Source of the DNA: Bog-473 sp035551835
GTDB taxonomy: Bacteria > Actinomycetota > Acidimicrobiia > Acidimicrobiales > RAAP-2
DNA length: 64,000 nucleotides
Reading direction: 5' to 3'
NCBI GenBank assembly: GCA_035551835.1
Contig: DASZMN010000095.1
Coordinates: forward strand, 97,888 to 161,887
Shown here: positions 1 through 7,672 of the stretch, piece by piece
How positions within the stretch are numbered: position 1 is the first letter of the stretch
How the letters are laid out: each line of letters begins with the position of its first letter
Notes under the pieces: generated by a model
The model's database searches: none
What the model saw: only the letters and a program-made list of their open reading frames with translations
Told to the model about the DNA's origin: nothing
Translations under genes and position numbers: made by a program

Positions 1-806
1 TCCAGAATGCCACCGAAAATGTACTTCCCGAAGGTGTCGCGGAACGGTGCCACGGACTGGAGCATCCCGATGCTGAGCGCATTGAACGCGATCGGCGTGG
101 ACGGCGGATTCTCCCCGATGTGGTGGGAGATCGGGACCCCCGCCTCTTCGATCGCCTCCCACACCCCGTCCATCGCGGTGCTCGAGTAGTCGATCGGCTT
201 GCCGTCGGCCTCCTTGCCCGGCATGAGCGGCATGAGAAACGTCTTGAGCCCGAGAGCTTTCAATTCGTTCACCGTGCGGCGCGCCCCCTCGGCGTCCCAC
301 CAGTTGATCAAGCCCACGCCGTAGATGCGGTTGCCCGACCGCTCCTGCACCTCCGCCATGTACTCGTTGTAGACACGGAAGCAGGCCTCGCGGACCTCCC
401 GGTCCGGCCAACCGAAAAGGGCGAGCACGGAGTTCGGGAAGGCCAGCTCCTTGGCGATGCCCTCCGAGTCGAGCGCCGCCAGCCGCGCCTCGACGTCGCC
501 GGAGTGGGACCCGGGTACCGGGTCGTACTGGGTGAGCACCCTGACGAATTCGGGCACGAGAATCGACTTGCCGTCTACGCCGAGCACCCACCCGCCATCG
601 ACGTTGATGACACGTGGTGCACGGTCTTTCATGCTCTCGGGGAGGCGCTCGTGAAAGATGTCCGTCGCCAGTGAGATGTGGTCATCGGCCGAGAAGACGT
701 CGGTCCCGACCGGGAGCCCGAGATCCACAGGGGGAGCCGGATGACGGTCTTTCGGCGCCCCCAGGCCCTCGGTTGGATAGGTCAGCGTCCTCGAATTCCA
801 GCTCAT
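1..806 (-). CDS. Amidohydrolase family protein (Amidohydro_2), partial at left edge
   Basis: About 268 residues of a TIM-barrel amidohydrolase are visible; the C-terminus lies beyond the left edge. A metal-binding D-x-H motif (DDH, residues 41-43) follows an N-terminal tail, and a second barrel histidine motif (SHHIGE) is near residue 228. Members of this family act as metal-dependent hydrolases or decarboxylases (ACMSD/LigY-like); the substrate is unknown. It is transcribed divergently from the KstD-like gene, with a CTTCG-GTCT-CGTAG dyad between them. An in-frame TAA at 843-845 bounds the start. ATG at 806 is chosen; GTG at 815 is possible. It is the first of five paralogues in the window. 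Confidence 0.8.
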   Translation of the reverse strand, partial: MSWNSRTLTYPTEGLGAPKDRHPAPPVDLGLPVGTDVFSADDHISLATDIFHERLPESMKDRAPRVINVDGGWVLGVDGKSILVPEFVRVLTQYDPVPGSHSGDVEARLAALDSEGIAKELAFPNSVLALFGWPDREVREACFRVYNEYMAEVQERSGNRIYGVGLINWWDAEGARRTVNELKALGLKTFLMPLMPGKEADGKPIDYSSTAMDGVWEAIEEAGVPISHHIGENPPSTPIAFNALSIGMLQSVAPFRDTFGKYIFGGIL

Positions 807-845
807 GGCCCCCACTTTGCGCTCGGATGGACGCCGCCAAGATTA

Positions 846-859
846 CTTCGGTCTCGTAG
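846..859. promoter_or_regulatory. Candidate operator, CTTCG-GTCT-CGTAG
   Basis: Fourteen-base imperfect dyad in the divergent gap between the amidohydrolase (start 806) and the flavin dehydrogenase (start 931). A perfect version, CTACG-GTCT-CGTAG, lies upstream of the SDR at 4721-4734. The shared core suggests one regulator for both promoters. The regulator is not identified. Confidence 0.45.
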
Positions 860-930
860 CAATCGTCAACGGAGCCTGCTAGCTTCCTTCGACGCTGTCG
901 TTGTTTCGGCGAGGTCAGAGAGGTCGTGAC

Positions 931-2616
931 GTGACGACGTGGGACTCCACGGTCGACGTGGTGATCATCGGTTCCGGTGGTGGCGGCATGGTCGCAGCAC
1001 TCACCGCCGCCGACGCGGGCGCCAACGCCCTCGTACTGGAGAAGCAGCAGCTGCTCGGCGGTTCGACGGCGATGTCCGGTGGGATCGTGTGGGTCCCGAA
1101 CAACCCTGTCATGCAGGCCATCGGGGTACCCGACTCCTACGAGGACGCCATGGTCCACTTCGAGGCCGTGGTGGGTGACGTCGGGCCGTGCTCTTCGTTC
1201 GAACGAAGAGCAGCCTTTCTGGCGGCGGGGCCCGAAATGGTCGCCTTCCTCCAGCGGCTCGGGATTCGATTCGTCTACTGCCGTGGTTACAGCGACTACT
1301 ACTCCAGCGCCAAGGGAGGTCACGACCTCGGTCGGGGGATCGAGCCGATCCCGTACGACGGTCGGGTGCTCGGCGAGTGGCTGGCGCGACTGCAGCCGGG
1401 ACTGGCGCAGAGTCTCGGCCTGGCGGTCATGACGAACGAGGCGCGCGCCCTCTCCCACTACAACCGCAGCATCAGCTCCTTCTCGGTCTCGGCCCGCGTC
1501 GTCATCCGGACCTACGCTGCCCGACTCCGTCGCCAGGCGCTGCTCACCAATGGGGCGTCGCTCATCGGGCAGATGCTCAAGATCGTGGTCGACCGGGGCG
1601 TCGAGGTCTGGACGGAGGCACCGCTGGAGGAGCTGATCGTCGAGCATGGCCGCGCGGTCGGCGTGCGGACGACCCGGGCGGGAGCGCCCGTATCGATCCG
1701 CGCCCGCCAGGGCGTGCTCCTGGCCTCCGGTGGCTTCGCCCACAACGCAGAGATGCGCGAGAGGTATGGGGGTAACCAGCCGAACCGGGCGAGGTGGTCG
1801 ATCTCGAACCCGGGCGACACCGGAGAGGTGATACGGCAAGCCATGCGCCTCGGAGCGAAGACCGACCTGATGGACGAGGCGTGGTGGCTGCCGTCGCCGC
1901 GCACGGGCCGGTTCGGGCAGTCCACCCTCGATCAGGCGCGCCAGCGACCGCGCACGATCTACGTCGATGCCGCCGGACGGCGCTTCGTCAACGAATCAAA
2001 CTCCTACATGGAAGTGGGCAAGGCGATGTACGCCCGGAACACCACGAGCCGGGCGGTCCCGTGCTGGCTGATCTTCGACGATCGGTACCGGAAGCGATAC
2101 GCCCACCAGCGCTCGAGGCCCGGTCGCTTCCCCCGGAAGCTCCTCGAGAGCGGCATGCTGAAACGGGCCTGGACCCTCGACGACTTGGCCCACATGTGTG
2201 ACATCGATCCCGCCGGCCTGGCCGACACCGTCGAGGGATTCAACGAGAACGCCCGCAACGGCGTCGACCCCGACTACGGCCGGGGCGAGTCGGCCTACAA
2301 CCGGGCACTCGGCGACCCGAACCACCGGGTGCACCCTTGCCTCGGCCCGATCGACGAGCCGCCGTACTACGCCGTGCAGGTCGTACCCGGAGACATCGGC
2401 ACCTGCGGCGGCCTCGTGACCGACGAGCACGCCCGGGTCATCGGTCAAGACGACCAGCCGATCGCGGGTCTCTACGCCACGGGGAACGGCACCGCCACGG
2501 TCATGGGCCGCCACTACCTCGGACCGGGAGCCAGCATCGCCAACACCATGGTGTTCGGCTACGTGGCAGCGCGCCACGCAACTGGAGCTCAACAATCGAG
2601 GGTGCACGATGAGTGA
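931..2616 (+). CDS. FAD-binding dehydrogenase, 3-ketosteroid delta1-dehydrogenase-like
   Basis: 561-residue flavoprotein of the fumarate reductase/KstD family, which introduces a ring double bond next to a ketone. The FAD-binding Rossmann motif GSGGGG is at residues 14-19. A KstD-type active-site block (PPYYAVQVVPGDIGTCGG) is near residues 477-494, followed by GLYATGNGTATVMGRHY, the usual C-terminal FAD contact. GTG at 931 is preferred over the upstream TTG at 901 because GAGAGG sits 7 bases before it. The gene overlaps the P450 by 8 bases (ATGAGTGA), so the two are probably translated together. The true substrate could be another cyclic ketone rather than a steroid. Confidence 0.82.
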   Translation: MTTWDSTVDVVIIGSGGGGMVAALTAADAGANALVLEKQQLLGGSTAMSGGIVWVPNNPVMQAIGVPDSYEDAMVHFEAVVGDVGPCSSFERRAAFLAAGPEMVAFLQRLGIRFVYCRGYSDYYSSAKGGHDLGRGIEPIPYDGRVLGEWLARLQPGLAQSLGLAVMTNEARALSHYNRSISSFSVSARVVIRTYAARLRRQALLTNGASLIGQMLKIVVDRGVEVWTEAPLEELIVEHGRAVGVRTTRAGAPVSIRARQGVLLASGGFAHNAEMRERYGGNQPNRARWSISNPGDTGEVIRQAMRLGAKTDLMDEAWWLPSPRTGRFGQSTLDQARQRPRTIYVDAAGRRFVNESNSYMEVGKAMYARNTTSRAVPCWLIFDDRYRKRYAHQRSRPGRFPRKLLESGMLKRAWTLDDLAHMCDIDPAGLADTVEGFNENARNGVDPDYGRGESAYNRALGDPNHRVHPCLGPIDEPPYYAVQVVPGDIGTCGGLVTDEHARVIGQDDQPIAGLYATGNGTATVMGRHYLGPGASIANTMVFGYVAARHATGAQQSRVHDE

Positions 2617-3886
2617 GTTCGAGGACGTCAACTTCTTCACCAACCGGTCGATCCAGGACGACCCCTACCCGTACTTCGATTGGGTCCGCGCCCAGAGCCC
2701 GGTGTGGCGGGAGCCCAACTACGGGATGTACATGATCACCGGACACCCCGAGGCCATGACCGTCTACGGCGATCCCGTATCGTTTCCTCCGAACGATGCA
2801 CCCTCCGGTACCTACTCGTCGTGCAACGTCGTCTGCGGGTCGTTCCAGAAGTTCTCGGCACCCTTCGAAGGCGACGACGTCAGCGACATCATCGTGCGGT
2901 GCCGGAACGAGTTGCCCTTCAGCGACCAGCTCCCGGCCTTCGACCCGCCGACCCACACGGCACACCGCCACCTGCTCATGCGCCTCATCACACCCAAGCG
3001 CCTCAAGGAGAACGAGGACTTCATGTGGCACTTCGCCGACCGCCTCATCGACGGGTTCGTCGAGGGCGGAGCGTGCGAAATGGTCGGCGCGTATGCGGAG
3101 CCCTTCACCCTCACCGTTATCGCCGACCTGGAAGGCGTGCCGGAATCCGACCACTCGCTCTTCCGCGAGCGGTTGTCGACGGCACATCAGGAGGTGACGC
3201 ACAAGCCACTCGAGTTCCTTTATGAGCGGTTCAGCGGGTACATCGAGGATCGTCGCCTGAACCCGCGGCACGACGTGTTGACGGGACTCGCCACCGCAAC
3301 CTTCCCGGACGGCTCGACCCCCGAGGTGAAGGACGCGGCGCTCATCGCGGCCAACCTCTTCGCCGGCGGACAGGAGACGACGGTGCGTCTGCTGTCCTTC
3401 GCACTACGGATGCTCGGTGAGCGGCCGGACCTGCAAAAGCTCGTGCGCGCCGACCGTGACCTGATCCCGAATTTCATCGAAGAGACCCTCCGTCTGGAGA
3501 GCCCACTGCGCACCCAGTTCCGGATGGCGCGGGTCGCCACCGAGCTGGCCGGCGTGGAAATCCCAGCCGGAAGCAGCCTCATGTTGGTGCCCGGTGCGTG
3601 CAACCGCGACCCGCGGATGTTCGAGGCGCCTTACGAATTCGACATCAACCGGTCCAACGCAAGACAGCACATCGCGTTCGGATTTGGCATCCATACGTGC
3701 GCCGGAGCACCGCTTGCCCGCGCCGAGGGCCGGGTGACGGTCAATCGCTTCCTCGAACGCACCTCCGACATCACGATCTCCCAACAGGAACATGGTCCGG
3801 CGGTGGCGCGACGTTACGAATACCTGCCGACGTTCTTCCTCCGGGGGCTGGAGCGTCTCCACCTCCAGCTCACCCCCACCTACTGA
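2609..3886 (+). CDS. Cytochrome P450
   Basis: 425 residues, normal length for a soluble bacterial P450 fed by ferredoxin and ferredoxin reductase. The I-helix oxygen-activation motif is AGGQET (near residue 251), the K-helix ExxR is EETLR (near 291), and the haem loop is FGFGIHTCAG with the ligand Cys near residue 364. It overlaps the KstD-like dehydrogenase and probably hydroxylates the same substrate. Its 3' end faces the SDR stop only 15 bases away. No redox partner gene is present in the window. Confidence 0.93.
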   Translation: MSEFEDVNFFTNRSIQDDPYPYFDWVRAQSPVWREPNYGMYMITGHPEAMTVYGDPVSFPPNDAPSGTYSSCNVVCGSFQKFSAPFEGDDVSDIIVRCRNELPFSDQLPAFDPPTHTAHRHLLMRLITPKRLKENEDFMWHFADRLIDGFVEGGACEMVGAYAEPFTLTVIADLEGVPESDHSLFRERLSTAHQEVTHKPLEFLYERFSGYIEDRRLNPRHDVLTGLATATFPDGSTPEVKDAALIAANLFAGGQETTVRLLSFALRMLGERPDLQKLVRADRDLIPNFIEETLRLESPLRTQFRMARVATELAGVEIPAGSSLMLVPGACNRDPRMFEAPYEFDINRSNARQHIAFGFGIHTCAGAPLARAEGRVTVNRFLERTSDITISQQEHGPAVARRYEYLPTFFLRGLERLHLQLTPTY

Positions 3887-3901
3887 CCCAGGCTCAGTTC
3901 G

Positions 3902-4711
3902 TCAGGGGTTCGAACTCGTCGTTTCCTCCGGTGGCCGCGCCGTGGACATGATCAACTTCGTCTGCGCATAAGGCGGGCCGGCCGTCGTCCCGCCGTCGAT
4001 CGGCAGGACGACGCCCGTTACCTGGGCGGCCCGATCGCTGGAGAGGAACACCACCGCATTGGCCACGTCCTCGGGCTGCGCCTCTCGCTCGAGTGGTTGC
4101 ATGTAGCGCAGGACAGGACCCATGTCGTAGGTCGTGATTCCCGTGCGGATATGGGCCGGCGTCAGGCAATTGACCCGGATGCCGTACGGCGCCAGGTCGA
4201 TGGCCATGCACTTCGTGGCGTGGGCGATGGCCGCCTTGGACGCTCGATACGAGATCATGCCGCTGCCCGCATTGATCGCAGCGATCGAGGCGTTGTTGAC
4301 GATCGAACCGCCGCCGTGGTCCTTCATGAAGCGCGCCGCACGCTGTGCGCCCGCGATCACCCCGAAGAGGTTCACATTCATGATGCGGGTGAAGTCCTCG
4401 AGGTCGTCGTGCAGGAACCTCTTGAGCGCGCTCCCGATCCCGGCGTTGTTGAACATGATGTCGAGACGGCCGAAGCGGTCCACGGCGAAGTCGACGAGCG
4501 CCTGCACCTGGTCAATGTCGCTCACGTCGGCCTGTTTGAAGGCGGCGGCTTCACCGATCTGGCCGACGACGTCCTTCCCGCCGTCGGCGTCGACGTCCGC
4601 CACCACGACGCGCGCACCCTCGGCGGCGAGGAGCGCCGCGGTCGCCCGGCCGATGCCGCCCGCGCCACCGGTCACGACGGCGACCTTCCCGGCCAGTTCT
4701 TGCGGCTGCAC
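3902..4711 (-). CDS. Short-chain dehydrogenase/reductase (SDR)
   Basis: 269-residue classical SDR, an NAD(P)-dependent alcohol/ketone oxidoreductase. The cofactor motif TGGAGGIG is near residues 15-22, NNAG near 91, and the catalytic Ser (NNASIAA) and YRASK follow. The tail ends in a non-conserved stretch after the PIDGG motif. The start codon is GTG at 4711, with no clear Shine-Dalgarno sequence. A perfect CTACG-GTCT-CGTAG dyad ends 10 bases upstream, so repression at the promoter is likely. It is convergent with the P450. Confidence 0.88.
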   Translation of the reverse strand: MQPQELAGKVAVVTGGAGGIGRATAALLAAEGARVVVADVDADGGKDVVGQIGEAAAFKQADVSDIDQVQALVDFAVDRFGRLDIMFNNAGIGSALKRFLHDDLEDFTRIMNVNLFGVIAGAQRAARFMKDHGGGSIVNNASIAAINAGSGMISYRASKAAIAHATKCMAIDLAPYGIRVNCLTPAHIRTGITTYDMGPVLRYMQPLEREAQPEDVANAVVFLSSDRAAQVTGVVLPIDGGTTAGPPYAQTKLIMSTARPPEETTSSNP

Positions 4712-4720
4712 GCCGCGACA

Positions 4721-4734
4721 CTACGGTCTCGTAG
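4721..4734. promoter_or_regulatory. Candidate operator, CTACG-GTCT-CGTAG
   Basis: Perfect inverted repeat with 5-base arms and a 4-base spacer, immediately upstream of the SDR GTG start at 4711. A one-mismatch copy is at 846-859 in front of the KstD-like/P450 pair. This suggests co-regulation of the flanking oxidative genes. Confidence 0.5.
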
Positions 4735-4843
4735 CTTTCTCCGCATGCGATCCTCGTCCCGAGGGCACGGGACCGGACCGAACGGTCAGACCTAGCGGAT
4801 CAGCTGCGCGGTCGGGAGCGCCTCCCGGGGCCGCGGTAGAGCG

Positions 4844-5257
4844 TCAGGCGGCGCGGGCGTCGCTTCGCGCGGCCGCCGTGGCGAGGACCTTGCGGGCCAC
4901 CGAGGGCGCCGCCTGCAGGATCTGACGGAACTCGCTCCGCGACCCCACGTAGACCACCGCGTCGGTACTGACCGTCACGGTGGCGTTGCGCCGGCGGGCA
5001 CCGTCGGCCTCGAGGAGGGCCATCTCTCCCACCAGGTCGCCCCGCTCGAGCGTCGCGATCGTCTGACCCCCGTGGCTCACCGTCGCGTTGCCTTCGGCCA
5101 GCACCATGAACTCGTCTCCCCGGGCACCCTCCCGCACGAGGGTCGCGCCGGCCGACACGAACAGAGGCGTGAGCTGACGCCGGATGACCGCCAGTTCCGA
5201 GCGACTGGCCTCGGAAAACAGTGGCAACTCTGCGAGATCGTCCCTGAAGAGACGCAT
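4844..5257 (-). CDS. Cyclic nucleotide-binding domain protein
   Basis: 137 residues consisting almost entirely of one CNB (cNMP-binding) domain. It begins LPLFSEASRSELAVI, has GDEFMVLAEG at strands 4-5, and a phosphate-binding-cassette-like GDLVGEMALLEADGARR near residues 72-88. There is no DNA-binding domain, so it is not a CRP-type activator. Such stand-alone CNB proteins are usually sensors of unknown output. AAGGGAG precedes the ATG. A second CNB domain occurs in the fusion protein at 7673-9352. Confidence 0.85.
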   Translation of the reverse strand: MRLFRDDLAELPLFSEASRSELAVIRRQLTPLFVSAGATLVREGARGDEFMVLAEGNATVSHGGQTIATLERGDLVGEMALLEADGARRRNATVTVSTDAVVYVGSRSEFRQILQAAPSVARKVLATAAARSDARAA

Positions 5258-5332
5258 GGCACTCCCTTTCTTTCACCGCTCCCACCCATCAGTTGACTGC
5301 GTCTCCCCTCATCTGTCAACACGTTAGAAGCG

Positions 5333-5345
5333 ATATCTATTATCG
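5333..5345. promoter_or_regulatory. Weak member of the 13-bp GNAT-N5-ATNC family
   Basis: ATATCTATTATCG, inside the dyad CGATA-TCTAT-TATCG (5331-5345), upstream of the CNB gene (start 5257). It resembles the sites found in the catabolic island but is the least certain of them and could be an unrelated AT-rich promoter element. Confidence 0.3.
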
Positions 5346-5400
5346 TTTTTTCAGATGGTCCGGACGAGGAGCGGACAGCGGGACATCGTGGGACATCGAT

Positions 5401-7002
5401 TCAGCGTGACGTCGGCTCGGTGTTCTCGGGCGAGCGACGCGCCGACACGGGTCGAGCGAGTTGTGGGAAGAGCCGGGACCCCAGGTGCATGGCGAAATCG
5501 AGGGCCAGAGCGGGTGAGAGCTTCGGGTCGGCGTCGGGCGGATCCGGCAGGTCCTCGTCGTGTCGGGCGTGCTCGTACAGGCTGTGGCACAGGTGCCGGC
5601 CGAGGGTGCCCAGGGCCTGGAGGGCGTCCGCGTGCTCGGCCTGGAACGACGGCACCGGCAGGGGGTGGACCTCGGGCCAGTTCTCGGGTGGCCGAGGCGT
5701 CTCGAGGCTGAACACCTTCTCGAACGTGGGCGCGGCCGCGTCCCTGGCGGTGAACGGCTCGCCCAGCTTCCACGCCTCGCGCAGGGTCGCCAACAACGAG
5801 GTGTGGCGATACTCCTCCGTGCAGACCGTCCGGCTGGGGACCCAGGGAGACACGACGAGGGCGGGGACGCGGTAGCCAGAGCGATCGAAGGCGAATCCAA
5901 ATTGCCCGGGAGGCGCTCCGGGATGTGGAGGCGTGACCGGTCCGGGCGGGACGTGGTCATAGGTCCCCCCGGGCTCGTCGAAACCGATGAAGAGCACGGT
6001 GTTAAAGGCATTGGACCCGGTGGACGAAGACGCGGACCGCACCGACCGGTAGATGCGGCCCAAGAAGTCCTCCCCGGCGAGGATCGACGAGGGTGCGTCC
6101 ATAAGGATGTCGACGCCCATGATCAGCGCCCGCCCGAAGGCGGGGTGATAGTCCCCGTGTCCGGCCATGAGGTTGGGTTCGATCAGCGAGAAGTCGGGCA
6201 GCGAGCCTTCGGCGGCGTCCCGCTCAAATTCTGAGAACGGGAAGAAGTGCGTGGCGAAGCGGTCGCGCAGTCGGGGCATGTGGATGAATCCGGTAAAGGA
6301 AAGTGGCCCGGGCTCCTGCACGTAGACCTTCCAGGTCCTGCCGCAACGTTCGAGGCGGTCGAAGATCGTTTCCGCGGTGTGATGGCGCATGAAGTTGGTG
6401 ACCGGCCGGTTCACGACGAATCCCGAGGAGGACGCCGCGGTCCAGAACGAGCGGTTCGCCAGGGTCTGAGAGGGGACCTCGCTGAACCAGTGGTCAAACA
6501 CGCCGAAGCCCCGTGCCAGCGTGCTCAACACGGGTACCTGTTCGGGGGTATAGCCGGTCATGATCTGGCTGTACTCCCCGTACGTCGGTTGGCGGCCCAG
6601 CTCCACGGTGAGGAAGCTGATGTAGTCGGTGACGAACCCGTCCATGGTCGGCTGCCGCCCGGGCGAAGGTGCGTTGTAGGGAGCCACCATTTCGGTGGCG
6701 TCCTTGCACCGGTTGGCCTCGTCGAGGATGTTGAAGAGCTGGGTGTTGGTGTGGGGATACTCCTCGCCGGGGTCGGGGTCCGGAGCGTCCATCCCCAACG
6801 CGACGCCGTAGGGCACCACGCCGTCGGCCGAGCCATGCTCGGCCCACTCCGGCACCGGGTTGCTGAGGTCCTTGCCGGCCACACCCTCGAAGGACTCGAC
6901 CTCCCCAGGTGAGTAGAGCCGACCGAGCAGGTTGTCGAACGACCGGTTCTCGAAGAGGACGAGCACCACGTGGTCCATCGCGTTCGCTCGGTCCGGGGGC
7001 AT
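5401..7002 (-). CDS. Phospholipase C / AcpA-type phosphoesterase
   Basis: 533 residues of the PF04185 phosphoesterase family, which hydrolyses phosphodiester or phosphomonoester bonds through a metal-bound nucleophile. The N-terminal signature DHVVLVLFENRSFDNLLG follows the start, and the C-terminal metal motif GFDEPGGTYDHVPPG is near residues 345-360. Family members are normally exported by Tat, but no twin-arginine leader or hydrophobic signal is visible with this start. ATG at 7002 is supported by GAGAGAGGA; longer in-frame starts would run into the promoter of the divergent VOC gene. Confidence 0.85.
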   Translation of the reverse strand: MPPDRANAMDHVVLVLFENRSFDNLLGRLYSPGEVESFEGVAGKDLSNPVPEWAEHGSADGVVPYGVALGMDAPDPDPGEEYPHTNTQLFNILDEANRCKDATEMVAPYNAPSPGRQPTMDGFVTDYISFLTVELGRQPTYGEYSQIMTGYTPEQVPVLSTLARGFGVFDHWFSEVPSQTLANRSFWTAASSSGFVVNRPVTNFMRHHTAETIFDRLERCGRTWKVYVQEPGPLSFTGFIHMPRLRDRFATHFFPFSEFERDAAEGSLPDFSLIEPNLMAGHGDYHPAFGRALIMGVDILMDAPSSILAGEDFLGRIYRSVRSASSSTGSNAFNTVLFIGFDEPGGTYDHVPPGPVTPPHPGAPPGQFGFAFDRSGYRVPALVVSPWVPSRTVCTEEYRHTSLLATLREAWKLGEPFTARDAAAPTFEKVFSLETPRPPENWPEVHPLPVPSFQAEHADALQALGTLGRHLCHSLYEHARHDEDLPDPPDADPKLSPALALDFAMHLGSRLFPQLARPVSARRSPENTEPTSR

Positions 7003-7159
7003 GGGTCCTCTCTCGACGGGTTCGGCGGCAACCGTACGCCGGAATCCCCGAAAGAGAGGGGCCGCCCATCTCCCACCGGCACGACGAACACGACGGATAC
7101 GCTGAAGCCAGCGACAATTTCCGGCCGGGATGCCCTCGAGACCGCAGGGAGGCAACACG

Positions 7160-7627
7160 GTGCCTACTGAGCACGACGCACAACCGTGGGCCATTCGTTC
7201 CACCTTGATCGCAGTGTCGGACCTCAACCGATCGATCGACTTCTACCGCGAGATCGGCCCGTTCCAAGAGCTCCTTCGCGATGACGCCGTGGCGGTCCTG
7301 GGGGACCCGTCGCCCGAATCGATCATGCTGATCCTGCGCGAAACGCGGAGCAATCGTCAGGCTCGCCACGGCCCGCAGTCGCTCGGTCTCCGCACCGTCA
7401 CGTTCAACGTGGGGTCGCAGGCCGAGCTCGACCGGATCGAGGCCGTGCTGCACCGCCGCGGGCTCTTTACGTCGCGTCGCTCCATGGCGGAGGGCGCGTC
7501 GGATCTCCTGAACGGACGGGATCCCGACAACTTGCCGGTGACGTTCGTCCGCTACGACGTGGGCGCAACGATCGGAGCGGATTACTACCGGTCGGTAATG
7601 GACCTGTTCTACTCGCTGGACACCTGA
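7160..7627 (+). CDS. VOC (glyoxalase/bleomycin resistance) superfamily protein
   Basis: 155 residues with the VOC pattern: a first beta-alpha-beta module (STLIAVSDLNRSIDFYREIG, split across residues 14-33) and a second module ending in a variable tail. The family includes metal-dependent lyases, isomerases, dioxygenases and drug-binding proteins; no specific role can be assigned. GTG at 7160 is chosen because AGGGAGG lies 7 bases upstream; the ATG at 7130 lacks such a site. It is divergent from the phosphoesterase. Confidence 0.75.
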   Translation: MPTEHDAQPWAIRSTLIAVSDLNRSIDFYREIGPFQELLRDDAVAVLGDPSPESIMLILRETRSNRQARHGPQSLGLRTVTFNVGSQAELDRIEAVLHRRGLFTSRRSMAEGASDLLNGRDPDNLPVTFVRYDVGATIGADYYRSVMDLFYSLDT

Positions 7628-7637
7628 CGCCAGGTTC

Positions 7638-7656
7638 TGGCCGGGCGCACCGGCCA
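7638..7656. terminator. Putative bidirectional terminator hairpin
   Basis: Perfect stem TGGCCGG / CCGGCCA with a 5-base loop (GCGCA), located between the convergent VOC gene (stop 7627) and the CNB-reductase gene (stop 7673). It has no U-tract, as is common in actinobacteria. Confidence 0.5.
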
Positions 7657-7672
7657 CCGCCGCGTCGAGCCC

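Noticed and set aside
682..1839. 385-codon open frame on the minus strand
   Set aside because: Lies opposite the KstD-like gene and the divergent amidohydrolase, has arginine/proline-rich composition and no family pattern; a GC-rich shadow frame.
5401..7227. 75-residue N-terminal extension of the phosphoesterase
   Set aside because: It has no signal-peptide features and would overlap the start region of the divergent VOC gene; GAGAGAGGA supports ATG 7002.
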